Below are positions 1 to 8,861 of a stretch of DNA of 60,175 bases, piece by piece (within the stretch, counting starts at the first letter, position 1; every line of letters starts with the position of its first letter). The notes under the pieces are model-generated. The model worked only from the letters and a program-made list of their open reading frames with translations, did not search any database and was not told the origin of the DNA. The DNA comes from Gammaproteobacteria bacterium. Its GTDB lineage: Bacteria > Pseudomonadota > Gammaproteobacteria > Pseudomonadales > Azotimanducaceae. Made by a program: the position numbers and the translations under genes. The stretch lies in NCBI GenBank assembly GCA_002708765.1, contig PAPD01000048.1:1-60175 (forward strand), read 5' to 3'.

Positions 1-79
1 ATTGGAGGACGTTGAAGTGGTTTCCAAATTTCTGAAGAGACCCGTCAATGCCTCGGGTGAAATCCTAGTTATCAGCTAG
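1..79 (+). CDS. C-terminal end of an upstream gene, possibly SDR-like (partial)
   Basis: An open frame enters from the left edge (reading frame starting at base 2) and stops at TAG 77-79, giving 25 residues that end in GEILVIS. The pattern of a short helix followed by a Gly-Glu-Ile-Leu-Val-Ile strand resembles the last strand of short-chain dehydrogenases, but the piece is too short to assign. It lies 18 bp before the next gene on the same strand, so the two may share a transcript. Confidence 0.4.
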   Translation, partial: LEDVEVVSKFLKRPVNASGEILVIS

Positions 80-97
80 GCCTCCTGGAAAAACGTT

Positions 98-1009
98 TTG
101 GAGACTTCTGAAAATACAGCGATTTCCGAGAAAATAGACGGACACGAAAAGAAAAAGGGTATATATTCTGGGCTAACTGCCGTAATTTTCTGGGGTCTGG
201 TTCCACTCTATTATATCCCGATTGACCACGTCTCTCCCCTCGAAATATTAGGCCATAGAATCATTTGGGCCGCGATTCTTCTCACCCTGATAATGATAGT
301 GCAGAAGAAGATCAGGCTCCTTATTCCCAAAACCTCCCAGATTCCTAGGTTGTTTGCCTCTTCCATCCTGATTGCAATTAACTGGCTCGTCTTTACGTTC
401 GCAGTAATAAACGAGAATATTACCCAAACAGCCCTCGGGTATTTTATTAACCCGCTTGTTAGCGTATTTCTCGGAGTAATTTTTTTAAAAGAATCACTTG
501 GAAAGTTACAATGGCTAGCCGTCTTTTTTGCAGCTCTCGGTATTCTTCTTCAGCTAATAATCTTCGGTAAAATTCCTCTAATTGCGTTAAGTCTTGCATT
601 CAGTTTTGGTTTATACGGGCTTATAAGAAAAACCCTTTCGATCGATCCGGTTGCCGGGCTAACCATTGAAGTACTGTTTGCTCTCCCGTTCGCTATCACT
701 TTCGTAGCCTGGTCGGCTTCCAATGCTGCCCTCTTATTCGGATCTGACCCCACCAGTGATATCTTCTTGTGTCTTGGTGGATTCGTTACGGCATTCCCTC
801 TCCTTTTGTTTACAGCGGCCGTATCCCGACTGAATCTCACGACGATTGGCATGATGCAATACATAGCACCTTCTCTCTCACTGCTGATAGCGGTTTTCTT
901 TTTCTCCGAACCATTCAACATGGAGACAGGAGTGACTTTTGGTTTCATCTGGCTTGCCCTGGCGGTTTTTTCAACAGACGCAGTCATAAAGCAGAGACAA
1001 TCCCAGTAG
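98..1009 (+). CDS. rarD: RarD-type EamA/DMT family permease
   Basis: This 303-residue inner-membrane protein has about ten hydrophobic segments arranged as two EamA repeats (roughly residues 20-155 and 160-298). The first helix carries GLVPLYY followed by EILGHRIIWA, the pattern typical of RarD proteins, and the length fits that family. RarD members are drug/metabolite transporters whose substrate is mostly undefined. The start is TTG at 98, because there is no in-frame ATG before the conserved first membrane helix; a weak GGA lies about 9 bases upstream. No operon partner is clear: the next gene follows after 111 bp on the same strand. Family assignment is firm, substrate unknown. Confidence 0.85.
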   Translation: METSENTAISEKIDGHEKKKGIYSGLTAVIFWGLVPLYYIPIDHVSPLEILGHRIIWAAILLTLIMIVQKKIRLLIPKTSQIPRLFASSILIAINWLVFTFAVINENITQTALGYFINPLVSVFLGVIFLKESLGKLQWLAVFFAALGILLQLIIFGKIPLIALSLAFSFGLYGLIRKTLSIDPVAGLTIEVLFALPFAITFVAWSASNAALLFGSDPTSDIFLCLGGFVTAFPLLLFTAAVSRLNLTTIGMMQYIAPSLSLLIAVFFFSEPFNMETGVTFGFIWLALAVFSTDAVIKQRQSQ

Positions 1010-1120
1010 GGATAACTTGGATAGACGCTAGGCACAGTAATAGATTTCAGATACCGATTTGCGTCTCTATGATATTAGGTTATTCTTTCTGAAAAATTTA
1101 AGTGGACAGGGTAGAAACAG

Positions 1121-2761
1121 ATGACTACGCAAAAGACACCACTTCTGATGTCACGAATACTTCATAGGGGGGCAACACTGGATCCGGATGTAGAGATTAT
1201 TACCCTGCAGGAAAATGGAACCCACCGGCAAACTCTTAAAAAAACCGCGAAAAGAGTTTCGAAGCTTGCAAATGCTCTTAACGACTATGGAATAGAAGTA
1301 GGAGATAAAATCGGAAGCTTTATGTGGAACAACTACAGGCACCTCGAACTTTATCAGGCCATACCGTCTATGGGCTGCGTCCTGCACACACTCAACATCA
1401 GACTATCTCCACACGATCTGACTTATATAATCAATCACGCATCGGACAGGATTATTTTTGTTGACGAAGATCTATTACCAGCAATCGAATCCATACTTCC
1501 CGACACACCGAGTGTCGAGTTACTAGTTATATGCCGTCACGGCGAAACCCAGGAGGCCAGCGCTTCTAATCAGATCGATTACGAAGACTTTATCAGACAA
1601 TATCCGGAAAAGTTCGTCTGGCCGGATCTAGACGAAAACTCTCCGATGGGCCTGTGCTACACCAGCGGGACCACCGGGAAACCTAAAGGGGTGATGTATA
1701 CCAACAGATCGACTTACCTCCACACTATTACCCAGGCGATGACAGATTCAATGAGCTTATCTGCAGTCGATGCGGTTTGTGGCATTGTGCCCATGTTCCA
1801 TGCAATGGGATGGGGTTTGCCTTTCTCTGCATCAATGCTTGGGTGTAAACAGGTGATGCCACATCGATTCATGGATCCGGAAAGACTTGTTCAACTAATG
1901 AGTCAAGAGGAAGTTACTATTTCGGCAGGAGTTCCAACTATCTGGCAAGGTATCAAAGCAATCCTGGAAGAAAATCCCGGGAAGTACAATCTGGATAATC
2001 TGACTAGGCTAACCTGTGGAGGAAGCGCACCCCCCATTTCTCTTATGCGCTGGTACGCCGATGAGCTTGGGATTGAAATGGTCCAAGGTTGGGGGATGAC
2101 GGAAACCAACCCTCTCGGCACTTTGTCCAGAAAAATTGCAAAACGCTCTCACCTATCGCTCTCAGAAGAAGAACAGTTTGAGAACACAGGCAAGGCAGGT
2201 CTCCTGATGCCGGGACTAGAGATGGAAATCGTTGATGAAAACTGGGACCCCGTTCCTCATGATGGAGAGAGCGTGGGAGAGTTGCTGATCAGAGGACCAT
2301 GGATTTGTTCGGAATATTATAACGACGAACAACCGGAGAAATTTCATGGAGACTGGCTAATTACCGGTGGCATAGCAAAAATAGATTCCGAAGAGTATTT
2401 AATTATCGCTGATCGCTCCAAAGACCTTATCAAAACCGGGGGAGAGTGGATTTCCTCTGTTGATCTGGAAAACCATATTGTTGCGCTGGAAGGGGTTCAG
2501 CAGGCAGCTGTAGTAGCTCAACCACACCCTAAGTGGGACGAGAGACCTGTCGCAGTCGTTGTCCTGGTTCAGGGTGCTAACGTAACAGCCGATCTGATCC
2601 TGAAACATTGCTCAGAAATTTTTGCAAAATGGCAACTGCCTGACGACATAATCTTTGTTGACCAACTACCACTCACCTCAACCGGGAAAATCGATAAAAA
2701 AACTATCCGGAGTAATCTGATGGATGAGAACTACCAACTCCCTGAGCTAAGAGCAGGATAA
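1121..2761 (+). CDS. Fatty-acyl-CoA synthetase (DmdB/AlkK-like) with altered A7 motif
   Basis: This 546-residue ANL-superfamily enzyme would activate a carboxylic acid as acyl-AMP and then acyl-CoA in the cytoplasm. The phosphate-binding loop YTSGTTGKPKG is at residues 180-190, the GWGMTETNP motif near 330, the hinge region KTGGEWISSVDLEN near 440, and the catalytic lysine in TSTGKIDKK near 525. The N-terminal half (NNYRHLELYQAIPSMG, then HTLNIRLSP) matches the medium-chain/methylmercaptopropionate CoA ligase group. One oddity stands out: the A7 motif, normally T-G-D where Asp holds the AMP ribose, reads T415-G416-G417. That is a single-base difference (GGC for GAC) that may cripple the enzyme. 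A NUDIX hydrolase gene follows after 62 bp. The exact substrate is unknown. Confidence 0.88.
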   Translation: MTTQKTPLLMSRILHRGATLDPDVEIITLQENGTHRQTLKKTAKRVSKLANALNDYGIEVGDKIGSFMWNNYRHLELYQAIPSMGCVLHTLNIRLSPHDLTYIINHASDRIIFVDEDLLPAIESILPDTPSVELLVICRHGETQEASASNQIDYEDFIRQYPEKFVWPDLDENSPMGLCYTSGTTGKPKGVMYTNRSTYLHTITQAMTDSMSLSAVDAVCGIVPMFHAMGWGLPFSASMLGCKQVMPHRFMDPERLVQLMSQEEVTISAGVPTIWQGIKAILEENPGKYNLDNLTRLTCGGSAPPISLMRWYADELGIEMVQGWGMTETNPLGTLSRKIAKRSHLSLSEEEQFENTGKAGLLMPGLEMEIVDENWDPVPHDGESVGELLIRGPWICSEYYNDEQPEKFHGDWLITGGIAKIDSEEYLIIADRSKDLIKTGGEWISSVDLENHIVALEGVQQAAVVAQPHPKWDERPVAVVVLVQGANVTADLILKHCSEIFAKWQLPDDIIFVDQLPLTSTGKIDKKTIRSNLMDENYQLPELRAG

Positions 2762-2823
2762 AATAGGTAAAAAACTATACTGACGCGCATCAGAAAATGT
2801 GCTCTCAGCTAGAATAAAATGCC

Positions 2824-3459
2824 ATGCGATTGATAAAAGATTTTTCTTATTCATCCGACCTGCGCAAGCAGATTTTCTCGAACCTGAAGGCCTTCGAAAG
2901 AAAAAGACAACCGTTGAAAGGGAAAAAGCATGCAGCGGTAGCAATCACAATTTGCGATTTCAAAGATGAATCCGCTATCGTAGTGACCAGACGCTCAGCG
3001 AAACTCAAAGAACACAGCGGGCAATGGGCATTGCCGGGAGGCCGACTAGACACAAGCGAATCCGCAGTTGACGCAGCAATCCGGGAACTGCATGAGGAAG
3101 TCAATATTCGCGTCCCTAATGATCAGGTTCTGGGGACACTGGATGACTATATTACAAGATCCGGATACATTATTACCCCTGTTGTTGTCTGGACCGAAAC
3201 TCGAGAACCGGAAATAATCGGAAACCCTTCCGAGGTAGAGTCTGTTCATTTCTTCTCTTTTACTGAATTGACCAGAACAGACTCACCTAACCTCGAAAAC
3301 ATTCCTCAGAGCAACCGACAGGTTTTATCAATGAATTATCTTGATGACCGGATTTATGCTCCCACCGCGGCCATGCTATATCAATTTCGTGAGGTCGCGA
3401 TCCTAGGAAACAAGACCAGAGTCTTGGATTTCGATCAACCGGTATTTGCCTGGCGATAA
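2824..3459 (+). CDS. NUDIX hydrolase, CoA-pyrophosphatase-like
   Basis: A 211-residue cytoplasmic NUDIX protein. The Nudix box spans residues 73-95: G73, E79, then R87-E88-L89-H90-E91-E92, which supplies the metal-binding glutamates. The usual Gly near the end of the box is Asn94. Just before it, TRRSAKLKEHSGQWALPGG resembles the extra motif of CoA pyrophosphatases (NudL/Nudt7 type), which split CoA to phosphopantetheine and 3',5'-ADP. Its position 62 bp after an acyl-CoA ligase gene fits a CoA-related role, but substrates of NUDIX enzymes are hard to predict. Its last 25 bp overlap the end of the convergent RND gene. Confidence 0.82.
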   Translation: MRLIKDFSYSSDLRKQIFSNLKAFERKRQPLKGKKHAAVAITICDFKDESAIVVTRRSAKLKEHSGQWALPGGRLDTSESAVDAAIRELHEEVNIRVPNDQVLGTLDDYITRSGYIITPVVVWTETREPEIIGNPSEVESVHFFSFTELTRTDSPNLENIPQSNRQVLSMNYLDDRIYAPTAAMLYQFREVAILGNKTRVLDFDQPVFAWR

Positions 3460-5729
3460 ATAAAACGGTCAAAAGTAATCAGAAGCGGCGGGAGAAGAAG
3501 GAAATCAAATATCAAGGCAATCGTAATCACGATGCCGACCATGACCCCCGGATCGCTGTTCATCTTGAAATCTGATATTCCAAGCATAGAGAATCCTACA
3601 ACCAGAACAAGAGTCGTGATTACCAGAGCCACACCTACGCTGCTAAAAGCATACCTGACAGCGTCTTCCGATGATCTGGTCTCGCGCGCACGAAGATATT
3701 TGGTTAGGAAATGGACCGTATCATCAACTACTATCCCCATCGTGATCCCCAGAACCATTGCAAAAGAAAACCCGATTTCTCCGGATAGTAAATACCAGAC
3801 CCCGAATCCGGTTGCTCCGGGCAAAAGATTGGGCAACACGCTGATTAAACCCATTTTGGCCGACCTGAAAGAAATCATGAGAGCCAGAGTGATTAAAAGA
3901 AGTGCGATAAAAGCTCCCTTCACCCCACCTATCATGCTCCTGAGGCCTATGTGGGTAAACATCAGAGAAAGAGCAGATCCTTCCTGCAAAAGGTCAGGGG
4001 CATTTTGCTTGAGCCAGCTCTTAGCATTTTCCTGGATCTCGATAAACTCATAAGTTTTAAGGCTGGGGAAAGAGACAATCATTCTGGAGGCAGATTTATC
4101 GAAACTAAGCATGTTACTTAGATCAAGCCCCAGCGGAAGTGATAACTCGTAGAGAAGCAGGTATTGGGCGGAGAGTTCCTTACTCTCGGGAAGAGTATAG
4201 TAACTGGGATGGTCTTCATTCAGCCGCTGATTGAGCTGTTTAACAATATCCGTATAGGTATTTACGTGCGACACCTTAGGTTGCTGGCGGTACCATTCCG
4301 CAAACTTTTCTACCGTCACAAGATATTCAGGATCAGTCACTCCTTGAGAGTTTTTCGTATCTAGAGAGTATTCAATACTATATAACCCCCCCAAATTCTG
4401 GTCAGTAAAATCTGTATCTGTTCTAATCGGAGTTCCTTCTGCAAAGTACTTACTAAACTGATCGCTAATAACGTTCAGCGGAGCAATTGCCATAAGAAAC
4501 AAGGCAGCCAACGATGACCCAACCAGTAGATTTTTTCTATGAGAAATTACCCAATCCGCGAAACTCTCCATATAGGGTTCATATCTTGGGGAGCTGGCAA
4601 TCACCCGGTTCGGCAGTATATAAACAAATGCAGGGAGGAACGTAAGTGAAAGCACGAAGGCTAGACAAACAGCAAACCCTACTATGTTCCCGATCTGCTG
4701 GATTGGCGGAACATCCGCTAATACGTTCAAACTGAAAAACCCGATCGCCGTCGAGACACTGGTCAGAAAAATTGGTTGTATATTGACAACTATTGCCTCG
4801 GTCAGTGCCTCGGTTTTTGCTATCCCGTTCCTAATCCCCTGATAATAGGCGACCATCAGATGTATTCCGTGCGCCACTACGACCGTCAATATGATCACCG
4901 GAATAGTGGAGGACAAGGTAGTAAGGGTTACACCCAACCAACCAGCCAGGCCCATCGCTGGTATAAGTGTCAATAGAGTAGTAATCACTATGGCAACGAC
5001 CCCGGAAACTGCTCTCAGCAACAGACCCATCAGGATAATTACAAACAGATACATGAGTGGCGACAAAGTCTTGAGATCTCTCATGCCTGTCTCAGCAAAA
5101 CTTGCGCTAATAATAGTTGAACCGGTCACATATACATCTAACCAGTCATGCTCACGCATCAACTGTTCTTTTTTGGACCAGGCCCAGTGAGCTTTTTCTA
5201 CCGCCTGGTCCCCTTCCCCATCAAAATGAAGATCAATATTGATACCAGCTACACGGCCATTCCCTGACACTAGCCTGTTAAGAACCAAAGGCTCGTTTAG
5301 AGCAATTTCCCTAACCCGATCCAGATCTTCTTTTTTTAGGTCGCTGGCAGAAGGAACTAGTTTATCAACAAAAAGGTCATCATCCGTAGCCACGGTATGT
5401 TGATAATTCGTTATCGAATCGACGCGGTTTACGTAATCTGTTGTCCAGGATTCCTCCGTGAGATTTTCGATAACAGATAGCGTCTCTCGTGTGAAAATAT
5501 CTCCTTCTTTAGGAGCGATAACGAAAAAGACGTTTTCTACTCGAGTAAAAGTCTCTTCAAGTTCCTCGAAAGCTCTAAGTTGCGGGTTTTTTGGACCAAA
5601 CATAGCTCTCGAGTCCTGCGATATCGACAGGAACTTAACACCATAACTCAAGGGCAGGCAGACCAAGAGCGTCGCAACTATTACCAGCCACCTTCTATCA
5701 ATGACCGCTTTTGCAAACCTTGTGCTCAA
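3435..5729 (-). CDS. RND superfamily / MMPL-type exporter
   Basis: A 764-residue membrane protein with the two-fold RND layout: one membrane helix near residues 13-31, a large periplasmic domain to about 215, a helix bundle about 220-372 containing a sterol-sensing-domain-like stretch, then a second helix (about 398), periplasmic domain and bundle (about 615-755). The acidic VVDDTVHF in the second bundle matches proton-relay positions of MMPL proteins. Such proteins move lipids, hopanoids or drugs out of the inner membrane by proton motive force; no periplasmic adaptor or outer-membrane factor is adjacent. It is convergent with the NUDIX gene and divergent from the Rieske gene (121-bp gap). 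Substrate unknown. Confidence 0.85.
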   Translation of the reverse strand: MSTRFAKAVIDRRWLVIVATLLVCLPLSYGVKFLSISQDSRAMFGPKNPQLRAFEELEETFTRVENVFFVIAPKEGDIFTRETLSVIENLTEESWTTDYVNRVDSITNYQHTVATDDDLFVDKLVPSASDLKKEDLDRVREIALNEPLVLNRLVSGNGRVAGINIDLHFDGEGDQAVEKAHWAWSKKEQLMREHDWLDVYVTGSTIISASFAETGMRDLKTLSPLMYLFVIILMGLLLRAVSGVVAIVITTLLTLIPAMGLAGWLGVTLTTLSSTIPVIILTVVVAHGIHLMVAYYQGIRNGIAKTEALTEAIVVNIQPIFLTSVSTAIGFFSLNVLADVPPIQQIGNIVGFAVCLAFVLSLTFLPAFVYILPNRVIASSPRYEPYMESFADWVISHRKNLLVGSSLAALFLMAIAPLNVISDQFSKYFAEGTPIRTDTDFTDQNLGGLYSIEYSLDTKNSQGVTDPEYLVTVEKFAEWYRQQPKVSHVNTYTDIVKQLNQRLNEDHPSYYTLPESKELSAQYLLLYELSLPLGLDLSNMLSFDKSASRMIVSFPSLKTYEFIEIQENAKSWLKQNAPDLLQEGSALSLMFTHIGLRSMIGGVKGAFIALLLITLALMISFRSAKMGLISVLPNLLPGATGFGVWYLLSGEIGFSFAMVLGITMGIVVDDTVHFLTKYLRARETRSSEDAVRYAFSSVGVALVITTLVLVVGFSMLGISDFKMNSDPGVMVGIVITIALIFDFLLLPPLLITFDRFIYRQANTG

Positions 5730-5850
5730 AAGAACTCCTTACAGGAAGGCGTTACTCTAACTCATGAGCGTTGGCGTTGGAATCGTCTTTTTGTATTATT
5801 CAAAACAACAAATACACGTCATCAAGTCGACAACAATCTGATTGAATCTT

Positions 5851-6171
5851 ATGACCATAAATTTCTACCCAGTAGCGGACAAAAGCGAATTCTCAGGCAC
5901 GGATCAACTTCACGTGAATATCAATGACGAGGAAATTTTACTGTGTCGTGAAGGAGACGACTTCTATGCTGTTTCTTATTACTGCTCTCATGCTACTCTC
6001 GCGCTCGAGGGCGGCTACATATATAAGAGCAGAATAATTTGCCCCTATCATGGCGCGGAGTTCTGTCTGCGCTCCGGAGAGGCTCTGACACCGCCAGCCT
6101 TCGAAGAAATCAAATCCTACCCCTTATTGGTGGAAGGAACCAGCATCTCGGTAGGGCTTGACAAAAACTGA
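5851..6171 (+). CDS. Rieske [2Fe-2S] ferredoxin
   Basis: A 106-residue soluble Rieske protein of the dioxygenase-ferredoxin/NirD size class. The cluster ligands are C45-S-H47 and C64-P-Y-H67, separated by 16 residues, the normal spacing. There is no signal peptide or membrane anchor, so it is a cytoplasmic electron carrier. ATG 5851 is chosen over the in-frame TTG at 5842 because homologues begin close to this point; no good Shine-Dalgarno is visible for either. No oxygenase or reductase partner lies next to it. The window's cytochrome P450 (24943) is a possible but distant client; that is inference. Confidence 0.85.
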   Translation: MTINFYPVADKSEFSGTDQLHVNINDEEILLCREGDDFYAVSYYCSHATLALEGGYIYKSRIICPYHGAEFCLRSGEALTPPAFEEIKSYPLLVEGTSISVGLDKN

Positions 6172-6183
6172 AGAACCGGAATT

Positions 6184-6363
6184 TCAAGCTGGGCCTTTGT
6201 AGTAACTTTCTAACAAAGCCTCCTGTGATGTCTGGAGAAGCTCGAGCAGTTCATAATGTTCGTCAACGAATTCTTCAACACTAGTGTACCTGCGAATTTC
6301 TTCACCTTTCCATATAAGGATATATTCGTTAGAAGATTTCTCAAAAAAAAATCCCGTTTTCAT
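6184..6363 (-). CDS. Small 59-residue protein downstream of an LLM gene
   Basis: A short open frame starts at ATG 6363-6361 and ends at TGA 6186-6184. The product is acidic, beginning MKTGFFFEKSSNEYILIWKG and containing EEFVDEHYELLELLQ, a likely amphipathic helix. It follows the LLM oxidoreductase gene by 30 bp on the same strand and ends 12 bp short of the convergent Rieske gene, filling what would otherwise be an empty gap. It has no recognised domain and no strong ribosome-binding site. Codons 5-7 lie in a run of nine T, a potential slippage site. It could be a real small protein or chance; tight packing and even composition favour real. Confidence 0.45.
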   Translation of the reverse strand: MKTGFFFEKSSNEYILIWKGEEIRRYTSVEEFVDEHYELLELLQTSQEALLESYYKGPA

Positions 6364-6393
6364 AAAATCTATCTCAGATGAAGAACTGGTTAG

Positions 6394-7308
6394 TTAGTCA
6401 AATTCCGGAATGATTTCCTCGATACACAGTCTGGTCTGCTCCATTACATCCTTGGTCCCAGAGGCCATCGGTAGCAAAACAAATTTCTGACAACCAGCAT
6501 CCAGAAACTCTCTTATTCTATTTAAAATGTCATTTGCTTCGCCCGCAACATAATACTGATCAGCCTTTTTCCCGAATCGGGCAGAAACGCCTTTGGTGGT
6601 CGAGCGAACTGAAGAATCTTCGTCACTACCAAACCTGAACAGTAGAGTTGCTCCGTAATGATCTTCATCAATGGTACGCCCTGTCTCTTTCAAGGCCATT
6701 TTGATCCCTTCAACAACCACTCGGGCGGTTTCAGGAGAATCGATACCACCCAGCCAACCCGTTCCAAGCCGGGCAGTCCTTTTTATGGCTATACCACTCG
6801 ACCCTCCAATCCACAGAGGAATTGAATCATTTTTTGGCTTGGGAGCGATGAAAGCGTCTTCATATACATAATGATCACCATTAAAGTTGACCGAGTCTTC
6901 CGACCAGAGCCTGGATACAAGTTCCAAGGCTTCATCTGCCTTCTTGCCTCGTCCCTTTGTTGAAACTCCTGTTGCGGTGTAATCTCGAGAAAGCTTGCTC
7001 CCTAGACCAAATGCAGGCAAAAGCCTTCCTTCACTCATGTAGTCAATCGTCGCACATTGCTTTGCAGTAATAAGAGGATCCCGTATAGCTATCGACGCTA
7101 CATTCATTCCAAATCTTATAGATTCAGTATGACCAGCAAGAATGGCCATCGTCGCTAGACACTCAAGCATGGATTCCTTGGATATAAGACGGTCCGTCTG
7201 CCATATCGAATCAACTTTCCCCTGCTCACACTTATCAACCCATTTGAAGTAGTCTTTAGGAGTATCAAAAGGAAAGATGGACGTACCTATCCCTATACCG
7301 ATCGCCAT
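6394..7308 (-). CDS. LLM-class (luciferase-like) F420/flavin-dependent oxidoreductase
   Basis: A 304-residue TIM-barrel protein of the bacterial luciferase-like superfamily. Supporting stretches are IWQTDRLISKESMLECLA, IRFGMNVASIAIRDPLITAKQ, the conserved SEGRLLPAFGLGS turn, and PIPLWIGGSS-type strand 6 (here DSIPLWIGGSSG). This subgroup uses F420H2 or FMNH2; a complete F420 pathway at 33-39 kb makes F420 plausible. The gene sits 17 bp after the mannitol dehydrogenase-family gene and 30 bp before a small ORF, so the three probably form an operon. The substrate cannot be read from sequence. Confidence 0.85.
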   Translation of the reverse strand: MAIGIGIGTSIFPFDTPKDYFKWVDKCEQGKVDSIWQTDRLISKESMLECLATMAILAGHTESIRFGMNVASIAIRDPLITAKQCATIDYMSEGRLLPAFGLGSKLSRDYTATGVSTKGRGKKADEALELVSRLWSEDSVNFNGDHYVYEDAFIAPKPKNDSIPLWIGGSSGIAIKRTARLGTGWLGGIDSPETARVVVEGIKMALKETGRTIDEDHYGATLLFRFGSDEDSSVRSTTKGVSARFGKKADQYYVAGEANDILNRIREFLDAGCQKFVLLPMASGTKDVMEQTRLCIEEIIPEFD

Positions 7309-7325
7309 AAATTTTTTCCTTAAGT

Positions 7326-8684
7326 TTAGACAGCTAACAAAGTTTCCAAGAAACCACGAGCTCCCAACCGCTCAAATAAATGCAGTGATGAGCTTATATC
7401 TTCTCTAACTTCTTCTACAAAAAAAAGATCTACAATAATATCTTCCAAGCCGCTCTCCGAGCCTGTCTCAGAAATTTTCTGGCGAAAATCCTCATTAACA
7501 TGTTCGCTGGGGGATAATCCGGTCTTCTCATGAACTTTTCTCCATTCGTATATTCCCCATAACACCAGGGGCACGGAAAGGATTTTTTTTTCCTTCACTC
7601 CCGCAGTCTTTTCCAGTACCGGTTTTACTCTCTGAGAGAGTTTACTGAACCCATCCTCTCCGATCTGACGAAGACCATGCTCAATCATGGGATTATTAAA
7701 CCGTTCAAGAGTATTCTTTATATATTCAGTTCCACTCACATCAGGCAAATCAGCAATGGTAGACAGCATACCCCCCATGAATTTTTTAACCAAAGCCTTA
7801 AACATATTATCCTGCATAACCTCGTAAACGGTTTTGTATCCCAGAAGCATTCCACCGTAGGCGATAAGAGAATGAGCGCCATTTAAAATCCTGAGCTTCA
7901 ACTGCTGATAGGGCTCGATACTGGACACATAGGTAACTCCGACTTTGGCCAGATCGATTTCCAGCGGAACAGACTCGATAATCCAGGATCTATAATTTTC
8001 ACATACTACGGGAACATCATCCTCAACCCCGGGATCCTTACAAATCTTTCCATAATCCAAGGAACTTGTTCTAGGGGTAATAGAATCTACTACTGAAGAC
8101 GGAAAACTTACCCGATCGTTAACCCACTCCGAGAAATCTATATCAGCCTCCAGCTTTTGTTTGATTAAATAGCCAAGCCGTGCGCTATTGTTTAAAAGGT
8201 TGTCACAACTGCAGATAACTAACGGATAATCATGGTTTTTTCGTCGTCTCAACCCCTCAATAAGAAAATCGATGACTGGGCTTTCTTCGACATAGGCTTT
8301 TTCAGTTACGGTCAGGGTAACAAGTTTCAAGTTAGGTTTCTCAAAAAGGTCCATAGCCATTTGAACACCCGTTTTCAAACTAGCTATCCCAAGAATACAT
8401 CCGATAACCCGGTGACTTATTTCATTCCCAACTCTTGAGTGAATGTAAAGGTTATCCTGAACTTTCAGTGTACGCTGCAAGTGAGATGAATTAAAAGAAA
8501 CACCAAAAACCCCACAGTTTGTTTCTCCCGCTCTCGCTAATTCATCATAATAGAGACACTGATGCGCTCTATGAAATGCCCCGACTCCCAAATGTAAAAT
8601 ACCTGGTTCCAAAGACTCCGGAGCATAGTCAGGCAAACTGATAAAATCGCTAACGCTACCTATATTTTTTCTAGATAATTTCAT
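7326..8684 (-). CDS. Mannitol dehydrogenase / fructuronate reductase family protein
   Basis: A 452-residue polyol-specific long-chain dehydrogenase. The N-terminal Rossmann part starts at HLGVGAFHRAHQ (residues 31-42), and the catalytic pattern K263-x4-N268-x2-H271 lies in LKLRILNGAHSLIAYGG, diagnostic for the family. Members interconvert sugar alcohols or uronates and ketoses with NAD(P)H (mannitol to fructose, mannonate to fructuronate, arabinitol to xylulose). Length is within the normal 450-490 range. No sugar transporter or kinase is adjacent; the gene leads an operon with an LLM oxidoreductase. It is divergent from an MDR oxidoreductase gene across a 177-bp AT-rich gap. Exact polyol unknown. 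Confidence 0.85.
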   Translation of the reverse strand: MKLSRKNIGSVSDFISLPDYAPESLEPGILHLGVGAFHRAHQCLYYDELARAGETNCGVFGVSFNSSHLQRTLKVQDNLYIHSRVGNEISHRVIGCILGIASLKTGVQMAMDLFEKPNLKLVTLTVTEKAYVEESPVIDFLIEGLRRRKNHDYPLVICSCDNLLNNSARLGYLIKQKLEADIDFSEWVNDRVSFPSSVVDSITPRTSSLDYGKICKDPGVEDDVPVVCENYRSWIIESVPLEIDLAKVGVTYVSSIEPYQQLKLRILNGAHSLIAYGGMLLGYKTVYEVMQDNMFKALVKKFMGGMLSTIADLPDVSGTEYIKNTLERFNNPMIEHGLRQIGEDGFSKLSQRVKPVLEKTAGVKEKKILSVPLVLWGIYEWRKVHEKTGLSPSEHVNEDFRQKISETGSESGLEDIIVDLFFVEEVREDISSSLHLFERLGARGFLETLLAV

Positions 8685-8861
8685 GTTTAGCTATCCGAAC
8701 CTAAGACCATAAGGACCCCTTCTGGCAAAGCTGACTATACCAACATCATGGTTTTTAACTCATGAGATTAGTTCTAGCCGCATAGAAATTAAACGATTCT
8801 CTAGCCAGGAAAATAAATTTATCCTATCATTTTCTCAGCTACCAAGTCTTCAGGGGAAAAT

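Noticed and set aside
3532-4053. 173-codon open frame antisense to the RND exporter
   Set aside because: It lies wholly within a well-supported gene, shows low-complexity basic sequence and no family resemblance.
8813-8822. Perfect ATAAATTTAT palindrome upstream of the MDR gene
   Set aside because: Ten-base A/T palindromes are expected often in sequence this AT-rich; no further support.
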